NCBI GenBank assembly: GCA_930980675.1
Contig: CAKNIU010000007.1
Location: 1-40,231 of the forward strand
Length of the DNA stretch: 40,231 bases
Reading direction: 5' to 3'
Source of the DNA: an uncultured Clostridium sp.
GTDB lineage: Bacteria > Bacillota_A > Clostridia > TANB77 > CAG-508
A program made the translations under genes and the position numbers. Every line of letters starts with the position of its first letter. Position 1 is the stretch's first letter. Below the pieces are notes generated by a model, which worked only from the letters and a program-made list of their open reading frames with translations, was not told the DNA's origin and did not search any database. Positions 33,916 through 40,231 of this stretch are shown piece after piece.

Positions 33916-36639
33916 ATGAAAAATAATAAAAATAAAAATGCAAGTACTAATAATAAGGCAAAAAACACTACAAAATCTAGTAATAAAAACGTTACAAAAC
34001 TTAATACAAAAAAGGAAAAAGACATAAAAAAATTAGAGAAGCAAAAAAAGAAAGAAGATAAGAAAAAAAATAGAAAACATCCTAAATTATGGTTAGCTTT
34101 TAAAATATTTATAATTATAATATTTTTACTTATTATTGCAGGAATTGCAGTATTTTCAGCAATATTTTTTAGTGATGAATGGTCTATTACAAAAGAGCAA
34201 TTGTTAAGTGATAGTGGATTAAAGATAGTTGATTTGTCTGGAAATGAAATCACTACACTTACTGGAGATGAAATAAGCAAAAAAGTTACACTTTCTGAAA
34301 TGGGTAAATTACCAGATGCATTTATTGCAATCGAAGACAAAAGATTTTATGAGCATGGTGGTGTAGACATAATAAGAACCGCAAATGCTATCTTAAATTA
34401 TGGCATATCTGTAATAACTGGTCAAGAGGCATCTTTTGGAGGTAGTACAATTACTCAACAGCTTGTTAAAATTACTATGAATGATGATGCAAGAGGTGGC
34501 TGGGCTGGAATCGAAAGAAAGATAAGAGAATGGTCTAGAGCAATACAAGTTGAAAATATGCTTAATAAAGATGAAATACTCGAAAGATACTTAAATAGAA
34601 TATATTTAGGTCAATCTGGAAGTCTTGAAGTAAGAGGTGTAGAATCTGCTGCAAATTATTACTTTAGCAAAAAAGCAAGTGAGCTAGATATTGCCGAAGC
34701 AGCATTTTTAGCAGGTATTAACCATTCTCCAAATAACTATGATCCATTCAATGAAACAGTGGATAATAGTGAAGAGATTAAATCAAGAACTAAAACTGTA
34801 CTTTATCAAATGTATGACCAAGGTAAAATAACAGAAGAAGAATACAATTCAGCGGTAGAAAAGGTTAATAATGGTATAACATTTACAAAAGGATCTGCAA
34901 CGAATGGAAATAATACCCTTTCATATCATGCAGCAGCAGCAATTAACCAAGTAGCATCTGAAATGTCTGCAAAAGAAGATATATCATATTCAGAAGCAAG
35001 AGAAATGTTAATTAACAGTGGTTACACACTTTACACAACAGTAAACACAGGAATTCAATCAACAGCAGAAGATGCATACAAAAGTGGTAAATATAATAAA
35101 ACAACAAAATATAAAGGTGAAACTGTTAGTGCTCAATCTGCAATAGTAATAATAGAACCATCAACAGGATATGTTGTTGCAGGTGTAGGTGGACTCGGAG
35201 AAGGATTAGACACTTTAGGAATTAATAGAATGACAAGTGAAAGAAGTGCTGGCTCTGCATTCAAACCTTTAGTAAATATAGCACCAGCTCTTGAAAATGG
35301 TACAATAGTAGCATCAACATTATTTGATGATAGTCCAACAGACTTTGCAGGAGGGTATTCTCCAAAAGATGATGGTAATAATAGTAGAGGAATAATGACA
35401 ATAAGAAAAGCTCTTGAGGGATCTAAAAATATTCCAGAGGTTAAATTATTACAACTTTTAGGTGTAGATAATGCAGTAGAATTTTTATCTAAAATAGGCA
35501 TAGAAGTAGACGAAACATACAAAAATTTACCATTAGCGCTTGGGACTCAAACTGTAACACCTTTAAATATGGCTGCTGGATATGCAATGATTGCAAACGG
35601 AGGAGTGTATATTACACCAACATTCTATACAAAAGTTGTTGACCAAAATGGCAACACAGTAATAGAAGTAAATCAAGAAAAAACTAGAGTTATGTCAGAA
35701 GGAAATGCTTATATATTGACTTCAATGTTAACAGGACCTATCAAAGGTTCAACGGGTACAGCGACTAGATACAGAAATACATTAGGAAACATGGGAGTTG
35801 CAGGTAAAACTTCAACATCTTCAGATGCAAAAGATAGATGGTTCTGTGGATTTACGCCTTATTATGCAACAGCTTGTTGGTATGGCTATGATAACAACGA
35901 ATCATCAGTATATGGAACAACAAATCCTGCTGCTCAAATTTGGTTTGATGTTAATAAAGTAATTCATCAAGACTTGGAAGTAAAAGATTTTATAGAGCCT
36001 GAAAATATAGTTACAGCTAAAATATGTTTAGATAGTGGTAAGAAGGCAACAGATAAATGTAAAAACACATATACGGAAATATTTGTAAATGGTACAGTTC
36101 CAGCAGATTGTGATGGACATACAACAGTAAAAATTTGTAAAGAAACAAATAAAGTTGCAACAGAATTCTGCCCAGATACAGAAGAAAGAGTATATACTGA
36201 AGAAATAGATACAGAAAAAGCAGGAAACTGGACAACACATAGCTTAAAAAATACAACAGAGCCACCTACAGAAGTTTGCAATGTTCATACAACAGCTCAA
36301 GAAATTGATGTACCAAAAGTAGTTGGTAAGACCCAAGCAGAAGCTAAAAAAACTTTGGAAAATGCTGGATTTGTAGTAAAAATTTTGCAAGACGAAGATA
36401 ATACAAAGTCAAAAGGAATAGTATTAAGACAAAGTGCTACTAAAGCTGCAAAAGGTGCAACTATTACAATCACAGTAAATAGTTACTCTGGAGGAAATTC
36501 AAATACAAATACAGCAGGTGGAGGAAACACAACAGGCGGAAATACAACAACTGGAGGTGGAGCTACTAATTCAGTTGGTGGTGGAAATACAACAACTGGA
36601 GGTAATACAGTTGCAAATGAAGTAGTGGATGATGACTAA
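33916..36639 (+). CDS. class A penicillin-binding protein (PBP1A type) with C-terminal PASTA domain
   Basis: 907 residues. A very basic Asn/Lys cytoplasmic tail (1-53) precedes one membrane helix (about 57-82). Glycosyltransferase domain: AIEDKRFYEHGGVD near 136-149 (catalytic Glu), GGSTITQQLVK near 175-185, RKIREWSRAIQVE and EILERYLNRIYLGQ. Transpeptidase: SAFK with the active serine near 446, a SKN motif near 499, and KTSTSSD near 632 where most relatives have KTGT. A PASTA-like domain (DVPKVVGKTQAEAKKTLENA) covers about 797-855, then a low-complexity Gly/Asn/Thr tail. It polymerises and crosslinks peptidoglycan. AAGGAGGTAGTAA precedes the start. Confidence 0.95.
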   Translation: MKNNKNKNASTNNKAKNTTKSSNKNVTKLNTKKEKDIKKLEKQKKKEDKKKNRKHPKLWLAFKIFIIIIFLLIIAGIAVFSAIFFSDEWSITKEQLLSDSGLKIVDLSGNEITTLTGDEISKKVTLSEMGKLPDAFIAIEDKRFYEHGGVDIIRTANAILNYGISVITGQEASFGGSTITQQLVKITMNDDARGGWAGIERKIREWSRAIQVENMLNKDEILERYLNRIYLGQSGSLEVRGVESAANYYFSKKASELDIAEAAFLAGINHSPNNYDPFNETVDNSEEIKSRTKTVLYQMYDQGKITEEEYNSAVEKVNNGITFTKGSATNGNNTLSYHAAAAINQVASEMSAKEDISYSEAREMLINSGYTLYTTVNTGIQSTAEDAYKSGKYNKTTKYKGETVSAQSAIVIIEPSTGYVVAGVGGLGEGLDTLGINRMTSERSAGSAFKPLVNIAPALENGTIVASTLFDDSPTDFAGGYSPKDDGNNSRGIMTIRKALEGSKNIPEVKLLQLLGVDNAVEFLSKIGIEVDETYKNLPLALGTQTVTPLNMAAGYAMIANGGVYITPTFYTKVVDQNGNTVIEVNQEKTRVMSEGNAYILTSMLTGPIKGSTGTATRYRNTLGNMGVAGKTSTSSDAKDRWFCGFTPYYATACWYGYDNNESSVYGTTNPAAQIWFDVNKVIHQDLEVKDFIEPENIVTAKICLDSGKKATDKCKNTYTEIFVNGTVPADCDGHTTVKICKETNKVATEFCPDTEERVYTEEIDTEKAGNWTTHSLKNTTEPPTEVCNVHTTAQEIDVPKVVGKTQAEAKKTLENAGFVVKILQDEDNTKSKGIVLRQSATKAAKGATITITVNSYSGGNSNTNTAGGGNTTGGNTTTGGGATNSVGGGNTTTGGNTVANEVVDDD

Positions 36640-36648
36640 ACCAATATA

Positions 36649-36680
36649 GACATGCATATTATGTGTTTTATATGCATGTC
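36649..36680 (+). terminator. hairpin after the PBP gene
   Basis: GACATGCATA (36649-36658) is a perfect complement of TATGCATGTC (36671-36680). No T-run directly follows, so termination is uncertain. Confidence 0.45.
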
Positions 36681-36790
36681 GAATAATTATTTAAAAGTTA
36701 CAAATAATATTCAGAAAATACATATTATTTAAAACTAAGAAAAAATTTTTTAGTTAAAATTAAAATACAATAAAAATCAGGAGGAAACTG

Positions 36791-37852
36791 ATGGAAAAAG
36801 AAATAAGACTTTCATTTTTTAGAAGAATGAAAATGAGTATATTTGACTTTGACAAATACCACATTATTGCATCAGAAGGACTAGGCAGAGCAATGATGTA
36901 TTTAATAAAATTAATACTATTATTTACCCTAGTTATGTCAGCAGGTTCTATTATAAAAGTTTCACAACTCCTTGACCAAGGAATAGAATATTTTAGTAGT
37001 AATGTGCCAAACTTCTATTTTGAGAATAATGAGTTTGTGCTAGATAGTGGAACAGATGTAACAATAGAAAATCACGAATATACTGATCTTAAAGTCATTT
37101 TAACTAATTCAGAAACTTATAGTGAAGATGAAATAAGAGATTTTGATGGACTAGCAATAGCTTTTACTAAAAAGCATGTGCTTTTGAAACAGCAAAATAG
37201 TACAAGCATTACAACACAAACCTATGAAGAAATAAGTAATACAATTGATTTAAGCGGAATAAACAAAGATTATATATTAAATATGTTTTCAGGAGAAAAC
37301 TCATATAATATTCTAGCAAATATATTTGCCATAATATTCATATCTACATTTTTAACATATTTCCTAACTGCCATATTAGACACTATTGCACTTTCACTAT
37401 TAGGATTTATAGTAAGTAGACTAATTAGAATACCATTTAAATATGGTGCTTTATATAGTTTAAGCATCTCTGCCATTACTTTACCAGTAATACTAAATGT
37501 AATATACTTAATAGCAAATATGTTTACAGGATTCGTAATACCATATTTCCAAATAATGTATACTCTAATAGCTTATGTATATTTAATTGCAGCTCTTTTA
37601 ATAATGAGATCAGAAATAATTAAGAAAAAGGTTCAAATACAAATACAAATAATGAACAAAAATTATAATCCAGAAGAATTACAAAAACAGGATAATAAAA
37701 ATGAAAAAGAGCAAAATAAAGAAGATAAACCAAATAATGAAAAAGAAGACTCAAAAAACAGCAAAGAAAATAAAGAAAGGAATGGTGCTGGAACTAAACT
37801 AAAAAACAACAAAGATAACCCTGAGCCACAAGCAAATATTCAGTCAAAATAA
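36791..37852 (+). CDS. DUF1189 family membrane protein
   Basis: 353 residues. The start FFRRMKMSIFDFDKYHIIAS, then EGLGRAMMYLIKLILLFTLV, is the typical DUF1189 entry (a short amphipathic segment ending in DFDKY followed by a membrane helix). An extracytoplasmic domain (about 60-170) precedes three to four more helices (FAIIFISTFLTYFLTAILDT, LYSLSISAITLPVILNVIYL, YTLIAYVYLIAALLIM). The last 70 residues are a disordered Lys/Glu/Asn tail. Function unknown; relatives have been linked to maltodextrin transport gene neighbourhoods, with no such genes here. CAGGAGGAAACTG precedes the start; ftsH follows 68 bases later. Confidence 0.82.
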   Translation: MEKEIRLSFFRRMKMSIFDFDKYHIIASEGLGRAMMYLIKLILLFTLVMSAGSIIKVSQLLDQGIEYFSSNVPNFYFENNEFVLDSGTDVTIENHEYTDLKVILTNSETYSEDEIRDFDGLAIAFTKKHVLLKQQNSTSITTQTYEEISNTIDLSGINKDYILNMFSGENSYNILANIFAIIFISTFLTYFLTAILDTIALSLLGFIVSRLIRIPFKYGALYSLSISAITLPVILNVIYLIANMFTGFVIPYFQIMYTLIAYVYLIAALLIMRSEIIKKKVQIQIQIMNKNYNPEELQKQDNKNEKEQNKEDKPNNEKEDSKNSKENKERNGAGTKLKNNKDNPEPQANIQSK

Positions 37853-37920
37853 GAAATGTATTTGGAGCACTATCTAAAAACATTTAATTAAAAATTAACT
37901 AAAAAGAAAGGAAAAAGCAA

Positions 37921-39735
37921 ATGTCAGACAAAAATCAAAAAAAGCCAAATGATAATAAATGGAAAAAAATACTTTTTGCAACAATACCAATCATTTTAGC
38001 TTTGTTAATTATATTTACACTAATAATCATACAAAATAATCAAGAAAATGACGAATTAGAAGTTGCATATACTCAATTAATTCAAGACATTGATGAGGGG
38101 AAAATAGAATCAATTGAAATGACAGTTGGGAGCACATCTTTAAAATTAAAATATAAAGATGAAGAAGAAGAAAAGCATGCAATAATACCTAGTACGCAAG
38201 CATTTGTAGAATTAATACAAGAAAAAGCCCAAGATGATAATCCAAACAATAATATTGAATTAGTGCAAAAACCAAGAAATGCATTGTTATCATTTTCAGA
38301 AGGTTTTGTATCAATTTTACCAACATTAATACTAGTAATATTGGTAATACTCATCTTCCAAATGCAAGGATTGGGTGATAAAGGTAAAGTATATGACCCA
38401 GACGTATCACAAGATAAAATAACATTTAAAGACGTTGCGGGATTAGATGAAGAAAAATCAGAAATGATGCAAATAGTAGAATTTTTAAAAAATCCAGAAA
38501 AGTATTCAAAAATGGGAGCAAAAACACCTAGAGGAGTATTACTTTGTGGTAAACCTGGAACTGGTAAAACATTAATTGCAAAAGCAATTGCCGGAGAGGC
38601 AAACGTACCATTTATATCAATGAGTGGTTCAGAATTTGTAGAAATGTTTGCAGGACTTGGAGCATCAAGAGTCAGAAAACTATTTGAAAGAGCAAAAAAG
38701 ATTTCACCTTGCATAATATTTATAGATGAAATTGATGCAATAGGTTCAAGGAGAGCAAGTAATAGTGGAGCAGACTCAGAAAACAATCAAACACTAAATC
38801 AACTACTAGTTGAAATGGATGGGTTTGATTCAGACCAATCTATTATTGTTATAGCTGCAACAAATAGACCTGAAATGCTTGATGAAGCATTACTTAGACC
38901 TGGTAGATTTGACAGAACAATAAATATAGCGCTTCCAGATATAAGAGGAAGAGAAGAAATATTAAAAATCCATAGCAAAAATAAAAAGATTGCAGGTGAT
39001 GTCGATTTTAAATCAATTGCAGGAGATACAGCAGGATTTACAGGTGCAGAGCTTGAAAATATTTTAAATGAAGCGGCTATAATTGCAACAAATAAAAATC
39101 ATGAGGCAATAAATAATAATGATATTGAAGATGCTGTTAAAAAGGTAACTGTTGGTCTAGAAAAACATAATAGAGTAGTATCAGAAAAAGACAAAAAGCT
39201 TACAGCTTACCACGAAGCAGGTCACGCAGTTGTAAGTAGATACTTAGAAACACAAAAAGATATAAAAGAAGTATCAATAATACCAAGAGGTGTAGCTGGT
39301 GGTTACACCATGTATAAAACAAACGAAGACAAATTCTATGTTTCAAAAACAGAAATGGAAGAAAAACTAATATCATTACTTGGTGGTAGAGCTGCTGAAA
39401 AAGTAGCTTTAGATGATATTTCTACAGGTGCAAGCAATGATATAGAAGTTGCAATGAAAATTGCAAGAGATATGGTAACTATTTACGGTATGAGTGACAA
39501 AATAGGCCCAATGTCTATTAACGTAGAAAAAGACCCATATCAAATACAATTACTAGGAAATAACCTAGAAGATGAAATTGGTAAAGAGGTTAAAAACATA
39601 TTAGAAGATGCTTATGAAAAGGCTCAAAGACTACTTGTAATGCATAGAGATAAGCTAGATGCAGTAGCAAGTGTATTACTTGAAAAAGAAGTAATAAATG
39701 AAAAAGAATTCGAAAAAATTTTTGAGAATGCATAA
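37921..39735 (+). CDS. ftsH: ATP-dependent zinc metalloprotease FtsH
   Basis: 604 residues. Two membrane helices (about 16-40 and 124-145) flank a small extracytoplasmic domain. The AAA domain has Walker A GKPGTGKT (about 209-216; usually GPPGTGKT), Walker B IIFIDEIDAIGSRR near 261-274 and the SRH segment AATNRPEMLDEALLRPGRFD near 317-336. The pore loop reads FVEMFAGLGASRVR where most FtsH have MFVGVGAS. The protease domain has HEAGH at 431-435. It degrades membrane and short-lived proteins. AAAGGAAAAAGCAA precedes the start. Its usual partners tilS and hpt are not in the window. Confidence 0.97.
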   Translation: MSDKNQKKPNDNKWKKILFATIPIILALLIIFTLIIIQNNQENDELEVAYTQLIQDIDEGKIESIEMTVGSTSLKLKYKDEEEEKHAIIPSTQAFVELIQEKAQDDNPNNNIELVQKPRNALLSFSEGFVSILPTLILVILVILIFQMQGLGDKGKVYDPDVSQDKITFKDVAGLDEEKSEMMQIVEFLKNPEKYSKMGAKTPRGVLLCGKPGTGKTLIAKAIAGEANVPFISMSGSEFVEMFAGLGASRVRKLFERAKKISPCIIFIDEIDAIGSRRASNSGADSENNQTLNQLLVEMDGFDSDQSIIVIAATNRPEMLDEALLRPGRFDRTINIALPDIRGREEILKIHSKNKKIAGDVDFKSIAGDTAGFTGAELENILNEAAIIATNKNHEAINNNDIEDAVKKVTVGLEKHNRVVSEKDKKLTAYHEAGHAVVSRYLETQKDIKEVSIIPRGVAGGYTMYKTNEDKFYVSKTEMEEKLISLLGGRAAEKVALDDISTGASNDIEVAMKIARDMVTIYGMSDKIGPMSINVEKDPYQIQLLGNNLEDEIGKEVKNILEDAYEKAQRLLVMHRDKLDAVASVLLEKEVINEKEFEKIFENA

Positions 39736-39757
39736 TTTTTGGGCTTGCGACGGTATT

Positions 39758-39804
39758 AAAATGAAAATTTTACATTTATAATAAAAAATTTTCATTTTAT
39801 TTAT
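39758..39804 (+). terminator. intrinsic terminator after ftsH
   Basis: AAAATGAAAATTT (39758-39770) is a perfect complement of AAATTTTCATTTT (39786-39798), followed by ATTTAT. Confidence 0.7.
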
Positions 39805-39810
39805 AACTTG

Positions 39811-39819
39811 TGATATAAT
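39811..39819 (+). promoter_or_regulatory. extended -10 promoter of the leader unit
   Basis: TGATATAAT is a perfect extended -10 (TGn TATAAT). The -35 region (TTCATT at 39791, 17-base spacer) is weak, as allowed for extended -10 promoters. Confidence 0.65.
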
Positions 39820-39845
39820 AAAGAAAAACAAAGGAGCACAAACAA

Positions 39846-39905
39846 ATGATAAAAAACGCTGAAAGCCTTGGGGCTGTATATATATATATATATCGTAAGA
39901 TTTAG
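39846..39905 (+). CDS. possible 19-residue leader peptide containing a TA-repeat
   Basis: ATG 39846 lies nine bases after AGGAG (39832-39836). It encodes MIKNAESLGAVYIYIYRKI and stops at TAG 39903-39905. The YIYIY run comes from an uninterrupted TA tract of 17 bases (39877-39893), so the frame could slip and the peptide could vary between cells. It is followed by a terminator hairpin and a truncated pilin-like ORF. No homology recognised. Confidence 0.35.
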   Translation: MIKNAESLGAVYIYIYRKI

Positions 39906-39934
39906 TAAAATAACTTTATGTGAACGTAGTAAAG

Positions 39935-39986
39935 AAACTATGCTTTTTAGGCGAATTTAAAATCGTGTAAAAGGCATAGTTTTTTA
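39935..39986 (+). terminator. terminator or attenuator hairpin upstream of the pilin-like ORF
   Basis: AAACTATGCTTTT (39935-39947) pairs with AAAAGGCATAGTTT (39969-39982) with one bulge, followed by TTT and an AT-rich tail. It lies between the leader peptide and the next gene, as an attenuator would. An upstream stem CTTTA/TAAAG near 39913-39934 abuts it. Confidence 0.65.
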
Positions 39987-40058
39987 TTGTTTTACATGGC
40001 AATAAAAAATAACTTTAAACAAATATTAATAGAAAAAATACAAGGGAGGAAAATCAAA

Positions 40059-40184
40059 ATGAGAATAACAAAAAGTAGTCAGGAAAAAAACAAGAAAAAG
40101 AATTTCAAAAAAGTATTACAAAGAGCTAAAAGGAAGATAAAAGGCATAACCTTAATAGCTTTAGTCGTTACAATCATGTACTAA
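40059..40184 (+). pseudogene. truncated pilin-like protein (KGITLIALVVTI type)
   Basis: From ATG 40059, preceded by AAGGGAGGAAAATCAAA: 41 residues with a basic N-terminus (KKKNFKKVLQRAKRKIK) and then GITLIALVVTIMY followed directly by TAA. Relatives continue with about ten more hydrophobic residues (an IIVLLILAGV-like pattern) and then a long extracellular region; here the frame stops in the middle of the membrane helix. The excellent ribosome binding site argues that it was a working gene. A perfect palindrome starts at the next base. An in-frame upstream ATG at 39987 lies in the terminator tail and is not preferred. Confidence 0.6.
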
Positions 40185-40203
40185 ATTGCTGCGAAGCAGC
40201 AAT
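40185..40203. repeat. perfect 19-base palindrome after the truncated ORF
   Basis: ATTGCTGC, GAA, GCAGCAAT: eight perfect pairs with a three-base loop, beginning at the base after the stop codon of the truncated pilin-like ORF. It is GC-richer than its surroundings. A recombination or insertion junction is one explanation. Confidence 0.6.
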
Positions 40204-40231
40204 GGACCGAATAAATAGAAAAAGCAAAATA

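Noticed and set aside
35133..35522. 129-codon minus-strand open frame
   Set aside because: Antisense to the PBP transpeptidase domain, with no initiation signals.
38082..38786. 234-codon open frame on the minus strand
   Set aside because: It lies wholly inside the ftsH AAA domain on the opposite strand, has no ribosome binding site and a biased Ser/Pro/Asn composition; it is a shadow of ftsH.
39846..39930. Possible cyclic-di-GMP (GEMM) riboswitch
   Set aside because: ACGCTGAAAGCC and GGGGCT recall part of the GEMM core, but the first GAAA-capped stem and the ACGCAAAGCC spacing are missing; no riboswitch class fits.

Overview
The window comes from an AT-rich, spore-forming member of the Firmicutes (Clostridia), most likely an uncultured gut clostridial lineage. 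The evidence is a complete spoIIIA operon (AA to AH), whiA, a CIRCE-controlled hrcA-grpE-dnaK-dnaJ cluster, nearly consensus sigma-A promoters, strong AGGAGG ribosome binding sites, very A-rich codon usage, and genes starting with KGITLIALVVTI-type pilin-like leaders. Almost all of the window is chromosomal housekeeping sequence; I see no prophage, CRISPR array, rRNA or transposase gene.

Layout. 1-806: a decayed gene broken by three successive single-base frame changes. 885-3735: a DUF362 protein, an MGDG-synthase/UgtP-like glycosyltransferase and YebC. 3878-9467: the spoIIIA operon, with spoIIIAB frameshifted and a GC-rich palindromic element between spoIIIAB and spoIIIAC. 9511-12460: mostly minus-strand genes (TraX-family, RluA-family, DUF1294, YhbY) plus one small plus-strand ribbon-helix-helix gene. 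12594-12667: tRNA-Gly(TCC) on the minus strand, with divergent promoters. 12948-20087: the translation cluster rimP-nusA-infB-rbfA-nrnA-truB, without the usual ylxR/ylxQ between nusA and infB. 20137-20330: a rod-shaped structured RNA, probably 6S RNA. 20457-24260: an unknown membrane-anchored protein, prmC, whiA and hemW. 24350-24853: a compositionally foreign gene with its own promoter and a strong terminator, followed by three tandem perfect DnaA boxes. 25154-30143: the heat-shock operon with CIRCE. 30295-31770: a pilin-like mini-protein, a frameshifted rsmE and a membrane protein. 31933-33768: rpoZ, an archaeal-type (type 2) cytidylate kinase and a minimal dprA. 33916-39735: a class A PBP with a PASTA domain, a DUF1189 protein and ftsH. 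39811-40203: a leader laid out like an attenuator, in front of a truncated pilin-like ORF.

The most interesting non-coding signals are these. (1) A family of three GC-rich palindromic elements (5455-5603, 18008-18137, 32935-33086) whose inner sequence is shared but whose outermost arms differ between copies while staying self-complementary within each copy; a different long palindrome at 19122-19245 has a similar nested design. (2) A 32-nt leader motif found three times, directly upstream of yhbY, rimP and the pilin-like/rsmE pair (all linked to ribosome maturation), where an anti-Shine-Dalgarno segment covaries with each gene's own Shine-Dalgarno. (3) Three abutting consensus DnaA boxes upstream of hrcA. 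(4) Two independent frameshifts, in spoIIIAB and rsmE, that both look like one extra C directly before GGG, which may be a shared artefact. All statements rest on reading the sequence; no database search was possible.
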